Below are positions 24,045-35,956 of a DNA stretch of 64,000 nt, one piece after another. Under the pieces are notes generated by a model, which saw nothing but the letters and a program-made list of their open reading frames with translations, ran no database searches and had not been told where the DNA came from. The stretch lies in NCBI RefSeq assembly GCF_910591885.1, contig NC_063272.1, forward strand, positions 7,018,364-7,082,363. The letters are read 5' to 3'. How positions within the stretch are numbered: the first letter of the stretch is position 1; the number at the start of each line of letters is the position of its first letter. Source of the DNA: Bombus terrestris (taxonomy: Eukaryota > Arthropoda > Insecta > Hymenoptera > Apidae). A program made the translations under genes and the position numbers.

Positions 24045-27000
24045 ATGGTAACTTCAGAGTTAAATGTACTTGAACCGTCGCAGAAGGACGATATTAAGAA
24101 AGGTTATTATAGATATACTACGATTCATTTACTTATAACTGGATTGTGGCCGTACAAACATACAAAATTCACCAGAGTGCATAGAATCATTTGTGCCAGT
24201 AGTTTTTTCAATAATTGTATTTTACAGGTATGGACACTATATAATTTTCGCTATATAAATCTTGCTGCGGTTACCTCGTAATCGCATTAAACCTTGAAAA
24301 TAAGATACACTTTCTAATTTGGATTTGTTTCCAGCTAATAATCTATATTAATACCAGTTTTACTTCCTCATTGTTTTCGCATGATCTGCTTGACGTTGTC
24401 ATATCGTTGAGTTTTTGTTTGTTATATAGCACGTTATGGCACAAGCAAGATATCGTAAGTTTCTAAATCTTAATTAAACTCTTCTGCATATGATAGCGTA
24501 TATAAATGCCATGGTTGTAACTTGTAACCTTTCGAGGAATACTTGACTATTAGATGTGTATAAAAGAAACATCATTTTTCTCAAGTATTTCGAAATATTT
24601 TTCGATATTAGTTATCTTCTATAAACATATGTTGAATACATAGGATTAAAAAATAATTTTGTAATTCTGTCTTTAATAAATTAATCCCCGAAGAAATGAA
24701 CTATTTTTTAATTCTATCTTTAATAAATTAATCCTCGAAGAAATTAACTATGAATATCATACCAACTTTGGTGTCATCTAACTTTAATTATCTAGAAGTT
24801 TATCATACACGCAGATTAAGGAGATTATGGACATCGTGCAACAGGATTGGAGGACTGTACGAAATTTAGAAGAATTTAATATATTAACAAAACATGCAAA
24901 AGAAGGGATTCGCCATTCGAAATATTTTTGTCGTAAGAAACCATTATCATAATTCCGTGGATTTCACTAATTTACTATAGTATTATACAGAAGTAATATT
25001 TTCCAGTTTTTATGTACTCAACGATGATGATTGGAACGGTTTTTTATGCTATCAATTTTACCGAATTATTAACCGTACCAGATTTGCATTTGCTACCAAT
25101 TTGGATGCAAACCATCGTCAATCAAAAATTTTTACGCTATATTTCCTACTGCATTTTCTGCACTGTAATGTTTCTAGCAAATGCAACATCTATAGCAGCG
25201 GAAAGTATTAGCACTATGACATTTCAACACCTGCGTAGTCTTTTTGAAATTGCTAGGTAATCTAATGGTGGGATTCTTTGAGTTAGGAGAAGATACATAA
25301 TATTTATTGTAGCAATCAAAAAAATCAAGAATTATCAAAAATTTGATCGATTATCACGATGAAAGATGATTTGATTATAGATCGATGATAAATATTCAAA
25401 TATCAATTTTGTTGTCATGTTATAGCTTTTAGTACAACAATTAATTACACACCGTGAAGATTAATTTCATGTAGTATAAAGATAATTTTTCTAAAAATCA
25501 CGCAATACTTCAATTTAAGCTAATTTTATAATTTACAGTAATCGTATAAAAGAAGCATTTATCTACAACTCTTTGCACGATTCTACCTCCAGCAAAACTT
25601 TCAAGATGACAGAGAGTTTAAAAAGTTCGATACACTTACATGTGAAGTGTATGAAGTAGGTATCGAAGCAGTTACGCTATTGTACTGCTATATCGATTTT
25701 TTATTCCATAATATTTGCATTTATATAATCTTCTTTGTTTAACATTGTTTATCGTAATCGTTGAAGAGTTCTGCTGTACTTGAAACAAACCTACATGGTG
25801 TTAAGTTTTCTTCTATGCGGGTTCGGAGTATTAATTCTAGGTATTTCGCTGTTTCTAGTAAGTGAGAATTCGAAGGAATAATTTGAAAACAATGTTCGAA
25901 ATATAATTACTGATGAAACGTACGTACTTTCAGTGTTTTCAATCATATCTGCTTCACAGGATTAACTATGTACTTCTATACATAATAATTTCCATGATCG
26001 AAATCGTTTGCTTATTTCGCGTGAATTATACGACTCAAACGATGCTGGATGCTTACAATAATGTTTTCGTGGAGTTGTACGTATATATTTTTTATTATAT
26101 CATATTTTACATTTTATAACCGTACAATAACAAGATGTTTCAAGCTTTACGCTGCAACATAATCCATTTTCCGCTAAAATTCTATTCTTTTTTACTGATC
26201 AATGCTTTAATCTATAGGATTTATAATCTATACACTATCCAAAAGTAATTGTAAAAATTAATTACACACCGTGGATATTAATTTCACATAGTGAAAAAGT
26301 AATTTTTCTAAAAATCACGCAATACTTAAATTTAGGCTAATTTTACGTAAAGAAAGAAGAAAAATGTTTCATGTAACATTTTTTCATCTGAGGCTTTGTT
26401 TTTGAGAAAATCGACTTTGAAAATTTGACAAATATACTCGAATATTTTACATTCGGCTAATTCCGGATTGAACAAGAGTAAATAATCGACAGATTTAAAT
26501 TAATTAAATTAAAAAAAACAACATTTAAATATAAGGCAAAAGTGTAGAATAAAATTTTGTCATAAGATATTTCGTGCTTGTTCGAGAAAAATAAATTTGA
26601 ATATATATATTGCGCACACGCGTGTACACAAGACCATTCGTTTTCAATTAATCCTCGTTTAAGCTCTATCTTCTTGAAAATGAATCCTTTAATTGAAAAT
26701 TTTCATTTCATGTTTTTTACTTATTTCCGTATGTATAATAACCTCCTGTTGATTGTGTTTGCTCATACATGGTCAGTTTTTAGCCAAGTTAAAATATACT
26801 TGATAAATTGTCAAACTCAATTTTCCCAGAAACGAAGCGTCATATGAGATAATTGTATCCTACTTATTTTCGACTTATTTTTTCACGTAGAATCTGCGCT
26901 TGCACGATTCTACTACGACTAAGGCGCTACCCTGTATATTACTGACGTATTAATAAATTACATTTCTAGATATAATATAGAATGGTACGAAGCACCGTTG

Positions 27001-27228
27001 CACGTGCAAAAAATAATCCTGTTTATGATGTTAAAATATTCATTTCCTCTTTCTTTCAATATGTTTGGTGTTTTCTCTGCATGCATGGAAGGATTCTCCT
27101 CGGTAAGAAATTCATCAGTATCGTAAAATTTTGTCCGCAGTAAACAAGTAAATAGATTTGTATACGTGTTTTAGTTGGCAAAAATGACCGTGTCTTATTT
27201 CATGGTAATCTATTCAACAATGCGTTAA
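24045..27228 (+). CDS. Odorant receptor, nine exons, intact (402 aa)
   Basis: Exons: 24045-24227, 24335-24454, 24815-24932, 25007-25256, 25539-25655, 25767-25857, 25934-26076, 26970-27102, 27175-27228. Every junction is GT/AG and in frame. Exon 1 begins MVTSELNVLEPSQKDDIKKG and has GLWPY at residues 33-37. The N-terminal tail is about 13 residues longer than in its neighbours because no later Met precedes the motif. Exon 4 (250 bp) is four codons shorter than the 262-bp norm, in the loop between the third and fourth membrane segments. Exon 8 has WYEAPLHVQK and exon 9 has LAKMTVSYFMVIYSTMR then stop. AATAAA at 27273-27278 is a plausible poly(A) signal. Introns 4 and 7 share a 90-bp repeat, and intron 2 has a 47-bp tandem duplication. 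Expected role: tuning subunit of an Orco-containing channel; ligand unknown. Confidence 0.92.
24662..24755. repeat. 47-bp tandem duplication in OR intron 2
   Basis: Two adjacent copies (24662-24708 and 24709-24755) of a unit beginning taattctgtctttaataaat, with a handful of differences. They lie within intron 2 of the OR at 24045-27228. Confidence 0.8.
25439..25528. repeat. 90-bp intronic repeat, copy a (partner 26256-26345)
   Basis: This copy starts aattaattacacaccg and runs through tttttctaaaaatcacgcaat to taatttta. It lies at the 3' end of intron 4, ending 10 bases before the exon 5 start. The same 90 bases, with about ten differences, recur in intron 7. Confidence 0.85.
26256..26345. repeat. 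90-bp intronic repeat, copy b (partner 25439-25528)
   Basis: Same orientation and same length as copy a, located in intron 7 of the same OR. No exon-5-like sequence follows it, so the duplication appears limited to intronic sequence. Intron 7 here is unusually long (about 890 bp). Confidence 0.85.
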
Positions 27229-27967
27229 TTTAAACGCTAGAAGATATGTGTATTTTGTGTTATGCAGTGTTGAATAAAATGCAGGATTATATCTTGGTTC
27301 GCTTGTAGAAGAAATTGTTCCACTTACCTATTTTCAACATATTAATGTTTGATTAAGTAGCAATGATAAAGGTTACATATTTATTCACTTCAATCTTGTA
27401 ATTATCGTTGACAAATATTCTTCACGTTATAAGCGGCAAATGTTTCTTTAAAATTTCCAATTCCATTTAGATTTTTGGTTTCAATGTTAGAAAACGCAAA
27501 AAACAGATTATGTCAGAAAATATATGCAGACGCGTTCTCCGTACGCATCAGATGCAAATGATCTATGTTGAAATGCAAATATTTTGATGTGCTTTCACTT
27601 CGAGCGAAGAAAATACACTGACGGTGGTAAAGAAATATTTTTATCGCAGACCGAAGGAAACAAAAAAATATGGGAAGAAGAAAATTGTTACGAAGGATAC
27701 TTCGTGAAATGACTATTTCCCTCTTTCCTTGACCTATAATTATCTTATATGATAACTTATTAGATATTTAAGACCTATACGTAGTCGAGTGATGGAAGAA
27801 AATCGTTTGAGATATGAATAAATAATTCTGAAATTATAGCTCGTCGGGTTCACTTCGCTGAGAGTCAACAAATTTTTGCAATATTCTACTGGAAAATTTT
27901 TAAGAGAGGTGGAAATAAATAAAATCGAAGATGTAAATGATCAGTAGTTCTTGAACCATTGTACACG
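27229..27967. other. Short intergenic spacer between OR genes
   Basis: About 740 bp, AT-rich. The last 100 bases (aatttttgcaatattctactgg and following) resemble the sequence just upstream of the OR at 31803, which suggests a shared 5' leader inherited through tandem duplication. Confidence 0.5.
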
Positions 27968-30456
27968 ATGGTCGAAACACTGGCGTACTATAGTTTCAGC
28001 AAAACTCTCTTAAGAGGACTAGGACTTTGGCCGTATCACAACAAAAGATTTAAAGTTTTACAAAACAGTTTCATCAGCTTGAATTTATTTCTTTTTATAA
28101 TGGCCCAGGTGCAGTAATTATTCTCTTATGTAATTTAACTTTCGTTTAACTTATATTATACTCATATTTCCTTGAGTTAGACACAATGGTGAGAATATAT
28201 ACTAAGTAATTACATTACGGAAAGTTTATTTCTATTTTTTTTTCCTTTAATATAGAATATAAAAATACATTACTTGTATTTTGAAACTCTATAAATCTCC
28301 ATCGAGATTTCAAATGCTCAATAAAAAAAAAATATACACGACGACAATCAAATTTTCTTTTCGATCAATAATTGCGAATTAGATAAAGTTGAATTAGATG
28401 CGAGAACTTCGCTATTTATCGTATATGTTGAATCTTCTGTTATACAAAATTTCCATTCTTCTTACATAGAGCTGCACTATTTTCAGTGTTTTGTTTTCAA
28501 GACTAGGGAATTCATGTTGAAGGATGTGTCGACGCTGATCATGAGCTTTAGCTACTTCGTAAGGTACAATATAAATTGGTACCAACTTCCTACAGTGAGT
28601 TTTCAAAAATACAATTAAATTATGATTTAAAGAATATTTTGCAAAAACGAACGTAAATATAGGCCAAGAAAATGATGGATAAAATAAAAGAGGACCTGGA
28701 AACGAAAAATGGCGAAGTACTTCAAATTATGAAGGATCATGCTTCTATAGGAAGACGTTACGGGATACGACTTTCGTGTAAGAAACATATTTTGATGAAT
28801 TGACCGTAACAAATTAACGTATTTAGAAATTTTAAAGAATTGAACGTATGAAATAATATATTGCAAACTTTATAATTTTATGTATATGTTACAGTAATTA
28901 TATATGTATCATTAACCTTCGTAATACTATACCCCCTGTTAATCTGTATTCAAGATAAAAGTACATCATTGAATCAAATTTGTTTCACAAGATTTTACAT
29001 AGCAACGGAATATCTAATGCTCGAAGAAAAATGCTTTTTGCTCACAGTTCTACATTCGTACTTATCGACAGTGATTTTTGTAACTATTTTTCTGGCAACA
29101 GAGTCTTTAGTGATTATGTGGCTACAACATGCTGTTAGCTTGTGCAAAATTACGAGGTATAACGAACAATAATTAACTGTCCAGTACACTGTTTACCTGT
29201 TTGAGGTTGCTCGACACACCAGTAATGATCAGTGTTTTATTTGGAAGCAACAGAACACATACATTAATATGAAAGATTAGCTTTACTAATTTTGCACTAA
29301 GTTACGATGTAATCTGCTTTTTTTACTTATATTATGAATATTTCAACAGGTGAAAATTCCGTCTTGCATTAGTTAATTAATTTTTTTGTACAAATACTTA
29401 ATCTGTTCTATAAATTATATATACGAGAATATACACATTATACATTATTTACATTTCTTAAGTGTTTTAAATCCTTTTTATATTACTTAAATTTCCAGTT
29501 ATTATGTAAAAAGAGCCACTCTCAGGAACGCAAAAAATCATTTCGATCGTAGAACTAAAGAGGACATAGCAAAAGTCGTATTCGCTCAGAGTAGATCAGT
29601 ACAGTCAGTATGGCTTTATACTCATTTGTACCACTATTGTAAGACCAGCTTATTAATTAGTTCCGTTCTCATAGATTTTTTCAAGAGTTGCAAGGTAATA
29701 ACGTATTAACATATGGCGTGATCCTTGTGTCTGTTATCATTTCCCTAGGAATTAATTTATTTTGTGTGAGTAATGCATAAACTTCTATCTTTTGCACAAC
29801 AATCTTTCGTTAATTTTCCGTGGTCTCTGAAGCTGCACAACTTCGTAAATTTCTAGTAAAAATTTTATATTTTTTATTATTAATTCATTTTCAATAATAA
29901 TAAGAATACTCTTGTACCATTAAATTATGGAATGCCAGAATCCGACATCGTTTTACTTATTTCCCAGTTATCGCAGTCCTTGCTTTCTTTATCCGAAATC
30001 GAGGAGGAAGCAATTACCTATTGTTTATTTATTATTTGCCAATTAACGTTTATGTTCTACATAAATAATATGTGTCAACAATTATTGGATTATTCCAATA
30101 ATCTTCACACAACAATGTAAGCATTTCATTTTTTGGTAATGAATTTAATAACTAAATTTAGAAAAAACGTTAAATGCTACTATTTTTTAATGTTTCTAGA
30201 TTTCACACCAACTGGTATGAAACTTCTTTAACAACTCAAAAATTGGTTTTAAATATCATGTTGAGAAGCAGCAAACCATTGTTATTCACTATCTCCGGTT
30301 TCTATGATGGGACACTAAATGGTTTTCTATTGGTATGTTATTTTTTAAATAATGCTCTCTTGTTGTTTGAATGCAACGTGGTTTATGGTTTACTTACACT
30401 TTTAGTTCTTAAAAGCATCGATATCGTATTTTATGATGATATCATCGATACAGTAG
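27968..30456 (+). CDS. Odorant receptor, nine exons, intact (389 aa)
   Basis: Exons: 27968-28108, 28472-28594, 28663-28777, 28895-29156, 29499-29603, 29675-29765, 29968-30116, 30200-30332, 30406-30456. Frame is kept throughout. Exon 1 is MVETLAYYSFSKTLLRGLGL followed by WPY (W at 21). Exon 2 ends NINWYQLPT, close to its neighbour's NMFWYQINV. Exon 5 is shorter than usual (105 bp), and I chose its GTCAGT donor because it keeps phase 2 and aligns AKVVFAQSRSVQ with the neighbour's EIVINAHRRAME. For exon 7 I took the strong tttacttatttcccag acceptor. Exon 8 has NWYETSLTTQKL and exon 9 reads FLKASISYFMMISSIQ then stop. It is the closest relative of the next gene (same MVE start, same exon 3-4 sizes). 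Role as in the family; the exon 5/6 junction is the least certain point. Confidence 0.9.
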
Positions 30457-31802
30457 AGATGGAAGTTTCATCAATGACGAAATAGCATGTAGCCGAAAAT
30501 TATGCGGAAATAATTGTATTAAAATGAATATTGAATTAAACAATTCATCGTAAATAATTTTTTATCGGACAATTAAATTTGTTGTGGAAAATTGCACATG
30601 TCCATGAATTCATAATTAGATCCTTCCTTGTCCTTATATTATTCTTTTACGTATATTTTCGAAACAAAGGATATACTTAACTTTGCACTGTGACAAGCAA
30701 ACTTAATTCAAAGTATTCTATCACTTCAACGACATATTTCTGTGAAAGTACTCACTGACGCACAAAGCAAGTTCTGCTACGTTGTAACACATAAAATGTC
30801 TGATACTTAACATATCATATTTCTGAATCCTTAAAAAAATGCAAAGTTTCTGCATGTATAAGTAAAAAAAAGAAATTGAGGTGATATATGGAAAAGGAAG
30901 ACCCTTAAATTTAAAATGATATATAAAATATGATATAATGATATGTAGCCGCAAAATAATAGAAATATTACTTGAAAGAAATGTTTTGAACGCTTAACAC
31001 ACAACAAAGAAAGCAGATCGAACGTGCTCGAGAAATATTTTCATCTCAGACTAAATTACGATATAAGGAACAAAATTTTTCAGAAGAAAGTTTCACATAT
31101 CTCTTTTTTTACGACGTATAATTTAGTTAATAGCGGTACTCACATTTGGTGCACATTCTCATTTTTCAATCGAATAGAACGGAATAATAAAATATCAATA
31201 AAAGGCAATAAACAAAAATAGATGCAACAAATATTAACATCAAAAGCCAGTCGAGAGAATCTAAGAACAGCAAACGATAATGCCAAAAAGCAGGAAGAAA
31301 ATTATTATAAAATATATGATATCACAATGAAAAATGAGAATTTCGAATAAACGAAAAGTATTGTACTATTTGTTTATGTCAACAAATATAATTTCTTTAT
31401 GATCCTTTCTAATTGAAGCGTATCCAATAACAAACACCATAGAAAAGTAATACCTATTTCTTTTCTCTTCGAGCAGATAAAAGACACTGAAAACATCTCG
31501 GGTATATTTCTAACGCAGACCCCTGTGACAAAAGCTCGTGAGAAACATAAAAGAAAATTATGAAACTTCCCCTTTTCAGTAACGTATAATTTCCTTAATA
31601 ATACACTTTACATAGTGGCAAAGGGGTATCGAATCGATCGATAGCACAGCGTTTAAGTATGAATAATTAATCTTTAAATTGTAGATTATGCCATTCATTT
31701 TACTGCAAGAGGACAAAGTTTCATAATATTTGCGAAAATTTATAAGAGGAAGATTGAAATGGGGTGCAAATATAGTCAATAGTGTTTCAATCCTTGCACA
31801 CG
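30457..31802. other. Intergenic between the paired OR genes
   Basis: About 1.35 kb of AT-rich DNA with no exon-like frames. The final 120 bases share phrases with the leader of the upstream OR, including the context around tgcacacgatggttga and gtacacgatggtcga at the two start codons. Confidence 0.45.
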
Positions 31803-34800
31803 ATGGTTGAACCGGCAGCCTTTTATAAACGTAGCATTTTCTTGCTATCGTGGGTAGGACTGTGGCCATACAACAATACGAAGTTTAGATGGCTTCATAA
31901 CAATATCATCTGCTTTATTTTTCTCTCTGTTGTAATTCCCCAGGTATAATTCTTGTTACGTCGTTTCTACTTTTCTGTGTAACAGTGATTTGAAATTATA
32001 GGTATCTCAGTATCTGCTAATTAATGTATGATTAAAGTTTAAAGATTTAATTCCTATTTTTTAATTTATATAATACATTGAAGACTGTCTGTATTTTTTA
32101 TAAATCTTATCATGGAATAATGGGACAAATTCTAATGGAAATTTTCAAGCTAAACTGATGAAAGTAACTTGTGACTCGTCGTTATCTTGTTTAACTGGAA
32201 TAGATTCTGTGATATCTTTTAACTGAACCACAACGTGTTAAAAAGTTTCTATAAATTATTAAGAAATAGATTCTATAAATTTCTAAATTTTAGAAATTTT
32301 ATATTTTATTTATTATTATATATATACTTTTTTAAATTAATAAACGCTATTTTCCATAAATTTATTGAACAACATAAACATTTTGAATGATAATTATATT
32401 TTATTTTATGAAATTTTTATTTAAAAGAGAAACTGCAATTTTTATGTGTAACTTTCGTTATTTTCAGCTGTTTGCTCTCAAAACCGCAGAATTTACTCTG
32501 TATGTCCTATCGAACAGACTGTTCCCTATCATACTGTGCTCATACGTGGTAGTTAGATACAACATGTTCTGGTATCAAATCAACGTAGTGAGTCTCAAAA
32601 ATTGTAGTTCACAATTGTATTATCTTTAATTTCTCGTATTTTCGTACAATAGACTTAGGTAATAATACGATATATTCTTCTTGTAATATGCCAGCAACTT
32701 TCAGGAAGATTGGCGTCAAATATTTGTACAATCTATCCGATATAACTCTGCTTGATTTTTAGAATTCGTTTAGAATACATGATTAATTTAAGGCGACTCT
32801 ATAAATAAAAATGAAGCAGAGTCGGGTCAAACATATACTTACGTAAATTGTTTGCTTTTCAAGAATTCAACATTAATCGCGTACCTTAATAATAAAATTA
32901 AGAAATCTAGAAAAAATACAGTTGATCAGTGCGATTAAAAAAAAAGAAACCTGTAGAGTTGGTAGTGTTGTTAACGAATCTGTTAAATTAGTGATGGACA
33001 AACATGAATTAACGTTCGGTAAATATAATGCGAGCACAATTATAAAATCCAGGTTATGGAATTAATGGAACAAGTGAAATATGACTGGAAGATGAACCAA
33101 GGCGAGCCTCTTAAGATTCTAAAGAAATACGCTGCATTAGGAAAACGTTATTCAGTGGTATTAATTGGTAAGAAATTAATACGAAACGATAAAACACAAA
33201 ATAATATGTAACTCTACTCGATTGCAAATTTGTTACAGCATTAATATATCTAGGAGCGTTTATCCCAATAACATGCCACGTGTTTAGCTATATTCTGTGT
33301 ATAATCGTATCCACGAACATAACTTGCCAGTATAAATTTCCAATGGCGATGGAATACTTCGTCGATGAGAAGAAATATTCCTTTTTCATTACGTCTCATC
33401 AGTATTTCTTGTTAATCCTGGATGCTACTATACTAGCCGGAATAGAGACTTTAATGGTAACGTGGTTCCAACACGCTAGCAGTTTATTTGCGGTCGTGAG
33501 GTAAAATTAAGAAATTAATTATCAAAGAGAAAAAATATAAATTACAGTTTGCTTTTTAGTAAATCCGATTAAAAAAAAAATTATGTTCAATCATTACTGA
33601 TATTCTTATTATTAGGCTGCAGATGTTTGAATGATTGAGCAAATTGAAATTTTTACGAAAAACTGAAAATGAAAAACTGAGATTTGCATTATTCTCTAAA
33701 TTCTACAATGTGCATTATATTCTTTATACTTATGTTGTATTTCTTTTATTTTTTATAAGTTTGATCATCTGCTTAAAGATAAGTTATCGTTCATAATTTG
33801 CAGTTATCATATTAAGAAAGCAGTTTTTGAAGATTGTGTTCAATCACATGTCTCACGAAGATATTTGAATAGAAATAGCAAAAGAAACATAGAGATCGTG
33901 ATAAATGCACACAGAAGAGCAATGGAGTTAGTATTTTCCTACCTTTATATGTCTGATCACGATTCTTATACTTACAATTTTCTGTCCAATCGTTTTTATT
34001 TGTTACTAAAGGTACGCATACAATTTACGAGACAGATACATGTTTTCTTATGGTACTTTCCTTCTATTCGTTACCATATGTCTGAGCATTAATTTGTTTC
34101 TCGTGAGTAACATACTGTTCTTACTAATCATTAATAGAAGATAAGGACCGTACTTAAAAAATAAAAGATCTAACCATTGATAGAATATATCGTCGATTTG
34201 CTAAAAGAGTGATAAAAAAAGTATATTTAAAACATCTATTATCACTATTATATATACGAAACCATTTTCTTTCTACAAAAGAAACACGTTTTTCAGTTAA
34301 CTCAATCAGCATTTCTATACAGAAATATGGAAGAAACGATTATCCACCTAGTTGTTCTCAGTTGCATGCTAACATGCATGGTCTTCTTCCATTATATGGT
34401 GCAGTTTACTTCAGATGCCGCTGATAACATTGTTACAATCATGTGAGCTCATTGTGTGTGCAAAAATATTATAAATATTTAATCAATAACAACGAAACAA
34501 TATAACAAATTTTTTAAAATACTACCTTACATTACTATTACAAATTCACAGATACAACACCAATTGGTACGAAGCATCCGTACCTTTACAGAAACTGTTA
34601 TTGATAATCATGATAAGGAGCATCAACAGTTTCACTTGCACTTTCTTCGGTTTCTACAGTGCCTCGATGGAAGGAGTTTCAATGGTACAACGTTTACCAA
34701 ATTTCATAAATCGTCCTCTCGTATCGAGGCAATACCGTCATTATCGCTGTCCGTGTAATCTATTTTTCAGATCTTGAGAAAGTCAATTTCATATTTCATG

Positions 34801-34821
34801 GTGATGATGTCCATGAAGTGA
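31803..34821 (+). CDS. Odorant receptor, nine exons, intact (393 aa)
   Basis: Exons: 31803-31943, 32468-32587, 33053-33167, 33239-33500, 33804-33926, 34012-34102, 34297-34442, 34552-34684, 34771-34821. All junctions are GT/AG and in frame. Exon 1 is MVEPAAFYKRSIFLLSWVGL followed by WPY (W at 21). Exon 3 has the conserved DW (EQVKYDWKMN). Exon 4 carries two membrane segments and the EYFVDEKKYSFF motif, which resembles the EYFxDxEKxFY motif of the OR at 38369. Exon 5 ends in the classic NAHRRAME. Exon 8 has NWYEASVPLQKL and exon 9 reads ILRKSISYFMVMMSMK then stop. Sister of the receptor at 27968-30456 by gene structure and sequence. Expected odorant-tuning subunit working with Orco; ligand unknown. 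Confidence 0.93.
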
Positions 34822-35019
34822 CAGTCATTTCTCGTCCATAGATGTAATATCTAACTGATAGAAATTAGTAGCATTGATTTAGACGCGTAAAAGATGTATA
34901 CAGAAACGCAAATGCTAAACATCAAACGTCACAGCATCGTCAAATAATAATGAAATCACATTTAACAGAATTCTTTGATATAAACTCTTTATAAAAAACA
35001 ATATTCCTTATTCTTTCGG

Positions 35020-35205
35020 GGTGAAGTTCACGAAGTGAATGAAACCCGACGCATTGCCTTGATTCAACCCTAAGTTCATAGACAAACACCAACACATACT
35101 AAGTATCTTATTAATAACAAAAGACATACGAAAAAACGAAAAAAGAATTATGAAAAACAGTGTATCACTGTTTTCCCGAAATTGAATTATTTTCGTAAAA
35201 TTTAA
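35020..35205. repeat. Duplicated OR 5' flank, copy 1 (partner about 37915-38085)
   Basis: Recognised by a series of shared phrases in the same order: agttcacgaa-gtgaatg, tcaaccctaagttca, acaaacaccaacacatac and a run ending in tttcgtaaaattTTAA. The corresponding phrases before the OR at 38369 are agcttcacgaacc, tcaaccccaagttca, actatacaccaacgcac and tttcctacaattTAA. The homology indicates that the exon-1 fragment and the OR at 38369 arose as a tandem pair including upstream DNA. Confidence 0.65.
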
Positions 35206-35647
35206 CCCTTTCACTTCGGCAGTCCAGTCCGTCGAAGTACTGTCACTGAACGGAAACGCGCGCCAGAAATACGCACAGTGTGCGTGGTTGCTGTATATAC
35301 GTTTTTCTAAGTCTTAAATAACAATAATCATTGTAAGGACCGTATATGAAATATCGTTTCACTGTCAATGGATTTCATAGATTTTTTAACATGAAACAGT
35401 ATACGATCGTTTGGATGTTTGAAATATACTGCATGAAACGTTTTGATGGTGTTTCAACAATGAGTAACTTTAAAAAGTGATTAATCCAATATGTCAATAA
35501 AATCAACAGAAAATGTTCTGCCGATAACGAAAAAATATATTATTGACTACGGATAGCACGATTTGGATGGCGGATATATGGGGTGCCAGACTCAGGAGTC
35601 GTCGCGTGGTCACTGCCTATATGCGGCGCTCAAAGCGAAAGGGTTAA
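35202..35647. mobile_element. piggyBac-like MITE with TTAA target duplication
   Basis: The element is 35206-35643 (438 bp). It starts CCCTTTCACTTCGGC and ends in the inverted form GCGAAAGGG, and it is flanked by TTAA at 35202-35205 and 35644-35647. CCCTTT ends with TTAA targets are the hallmark of piggyBac transposons. The interior has no transposase frame. It contains GC-richer ends (acgcgcgccagaaatacgc; ggtgccagactcaggagtc) and an AT-rich middle. The paralogous flank at 38079-38082 retains a single TTAA without the insert, that is, an empty site. It sits about 210 bp upstream of the broken OR exon 1. Confidence 0.85.
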
Positions 35648-35854
35648 ATACGTTCTATAGACTATGTTTTACTCCTTGCAAGGAGTGTGGTATGAGAATG
35701 TCATAATTGACCTGTTATTAAACTGTAATCATTGGCTGTTGCTTGACACTCCGGAACGTCGAGAATTTTATCTTTTTATTTTTATAGTTGGTGGAAATAC
35801 TGAAGAAATAGAAAAATCGCGAGAATATTTTATTAGAGAAAAAGGAACGAACAG

Positions 35855-35956
35855 ATGATGCTCGCCTTGGGTATTTGGCCGCTTCATCGTACGATATGCA
35901 CTGAATTGTGGAACGCTCTCGTCATTTTAATTTTATTGACTGGCACAATCGTCCAG
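35855..35956 (+). pseudogene. Odorant receptor exon-1 fragment, N-terminally deleted
   Basis: 34 codons read MMLALGIWPLHRTICTELWN and end in IVQ at a gtattt donor, the same donor hexamer as the OR at 38369. The match is to ISAIGLWPFNRTIYTKLLN of that gene. The first 15 or so residues are missing: DNA resembling the leader of the OR at 38369 (ggaaatactgaagaaatag at about 35792) runs almost directly into the middle of the exon, consistent with a deletion of about 100 bp. A TAG lies upstream in frame. I find no exons 2-9 between here and 38368. A non-functional relic is the best reading. Confidence 0.75.

Larger units (their letters stand above)
34822..35854. other. Intergenic with piggyBac-like insertion and OR upstream homology
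   Basis: About 35020-35205 resembles the upstream region of the OR at 38369 (about 37915-38085). The piggyBac-like MITE at 35206-35643 interrupts this homology, which then resumes towards the exon-1 fragment. No other gene is seen. Confidence 0.6.
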
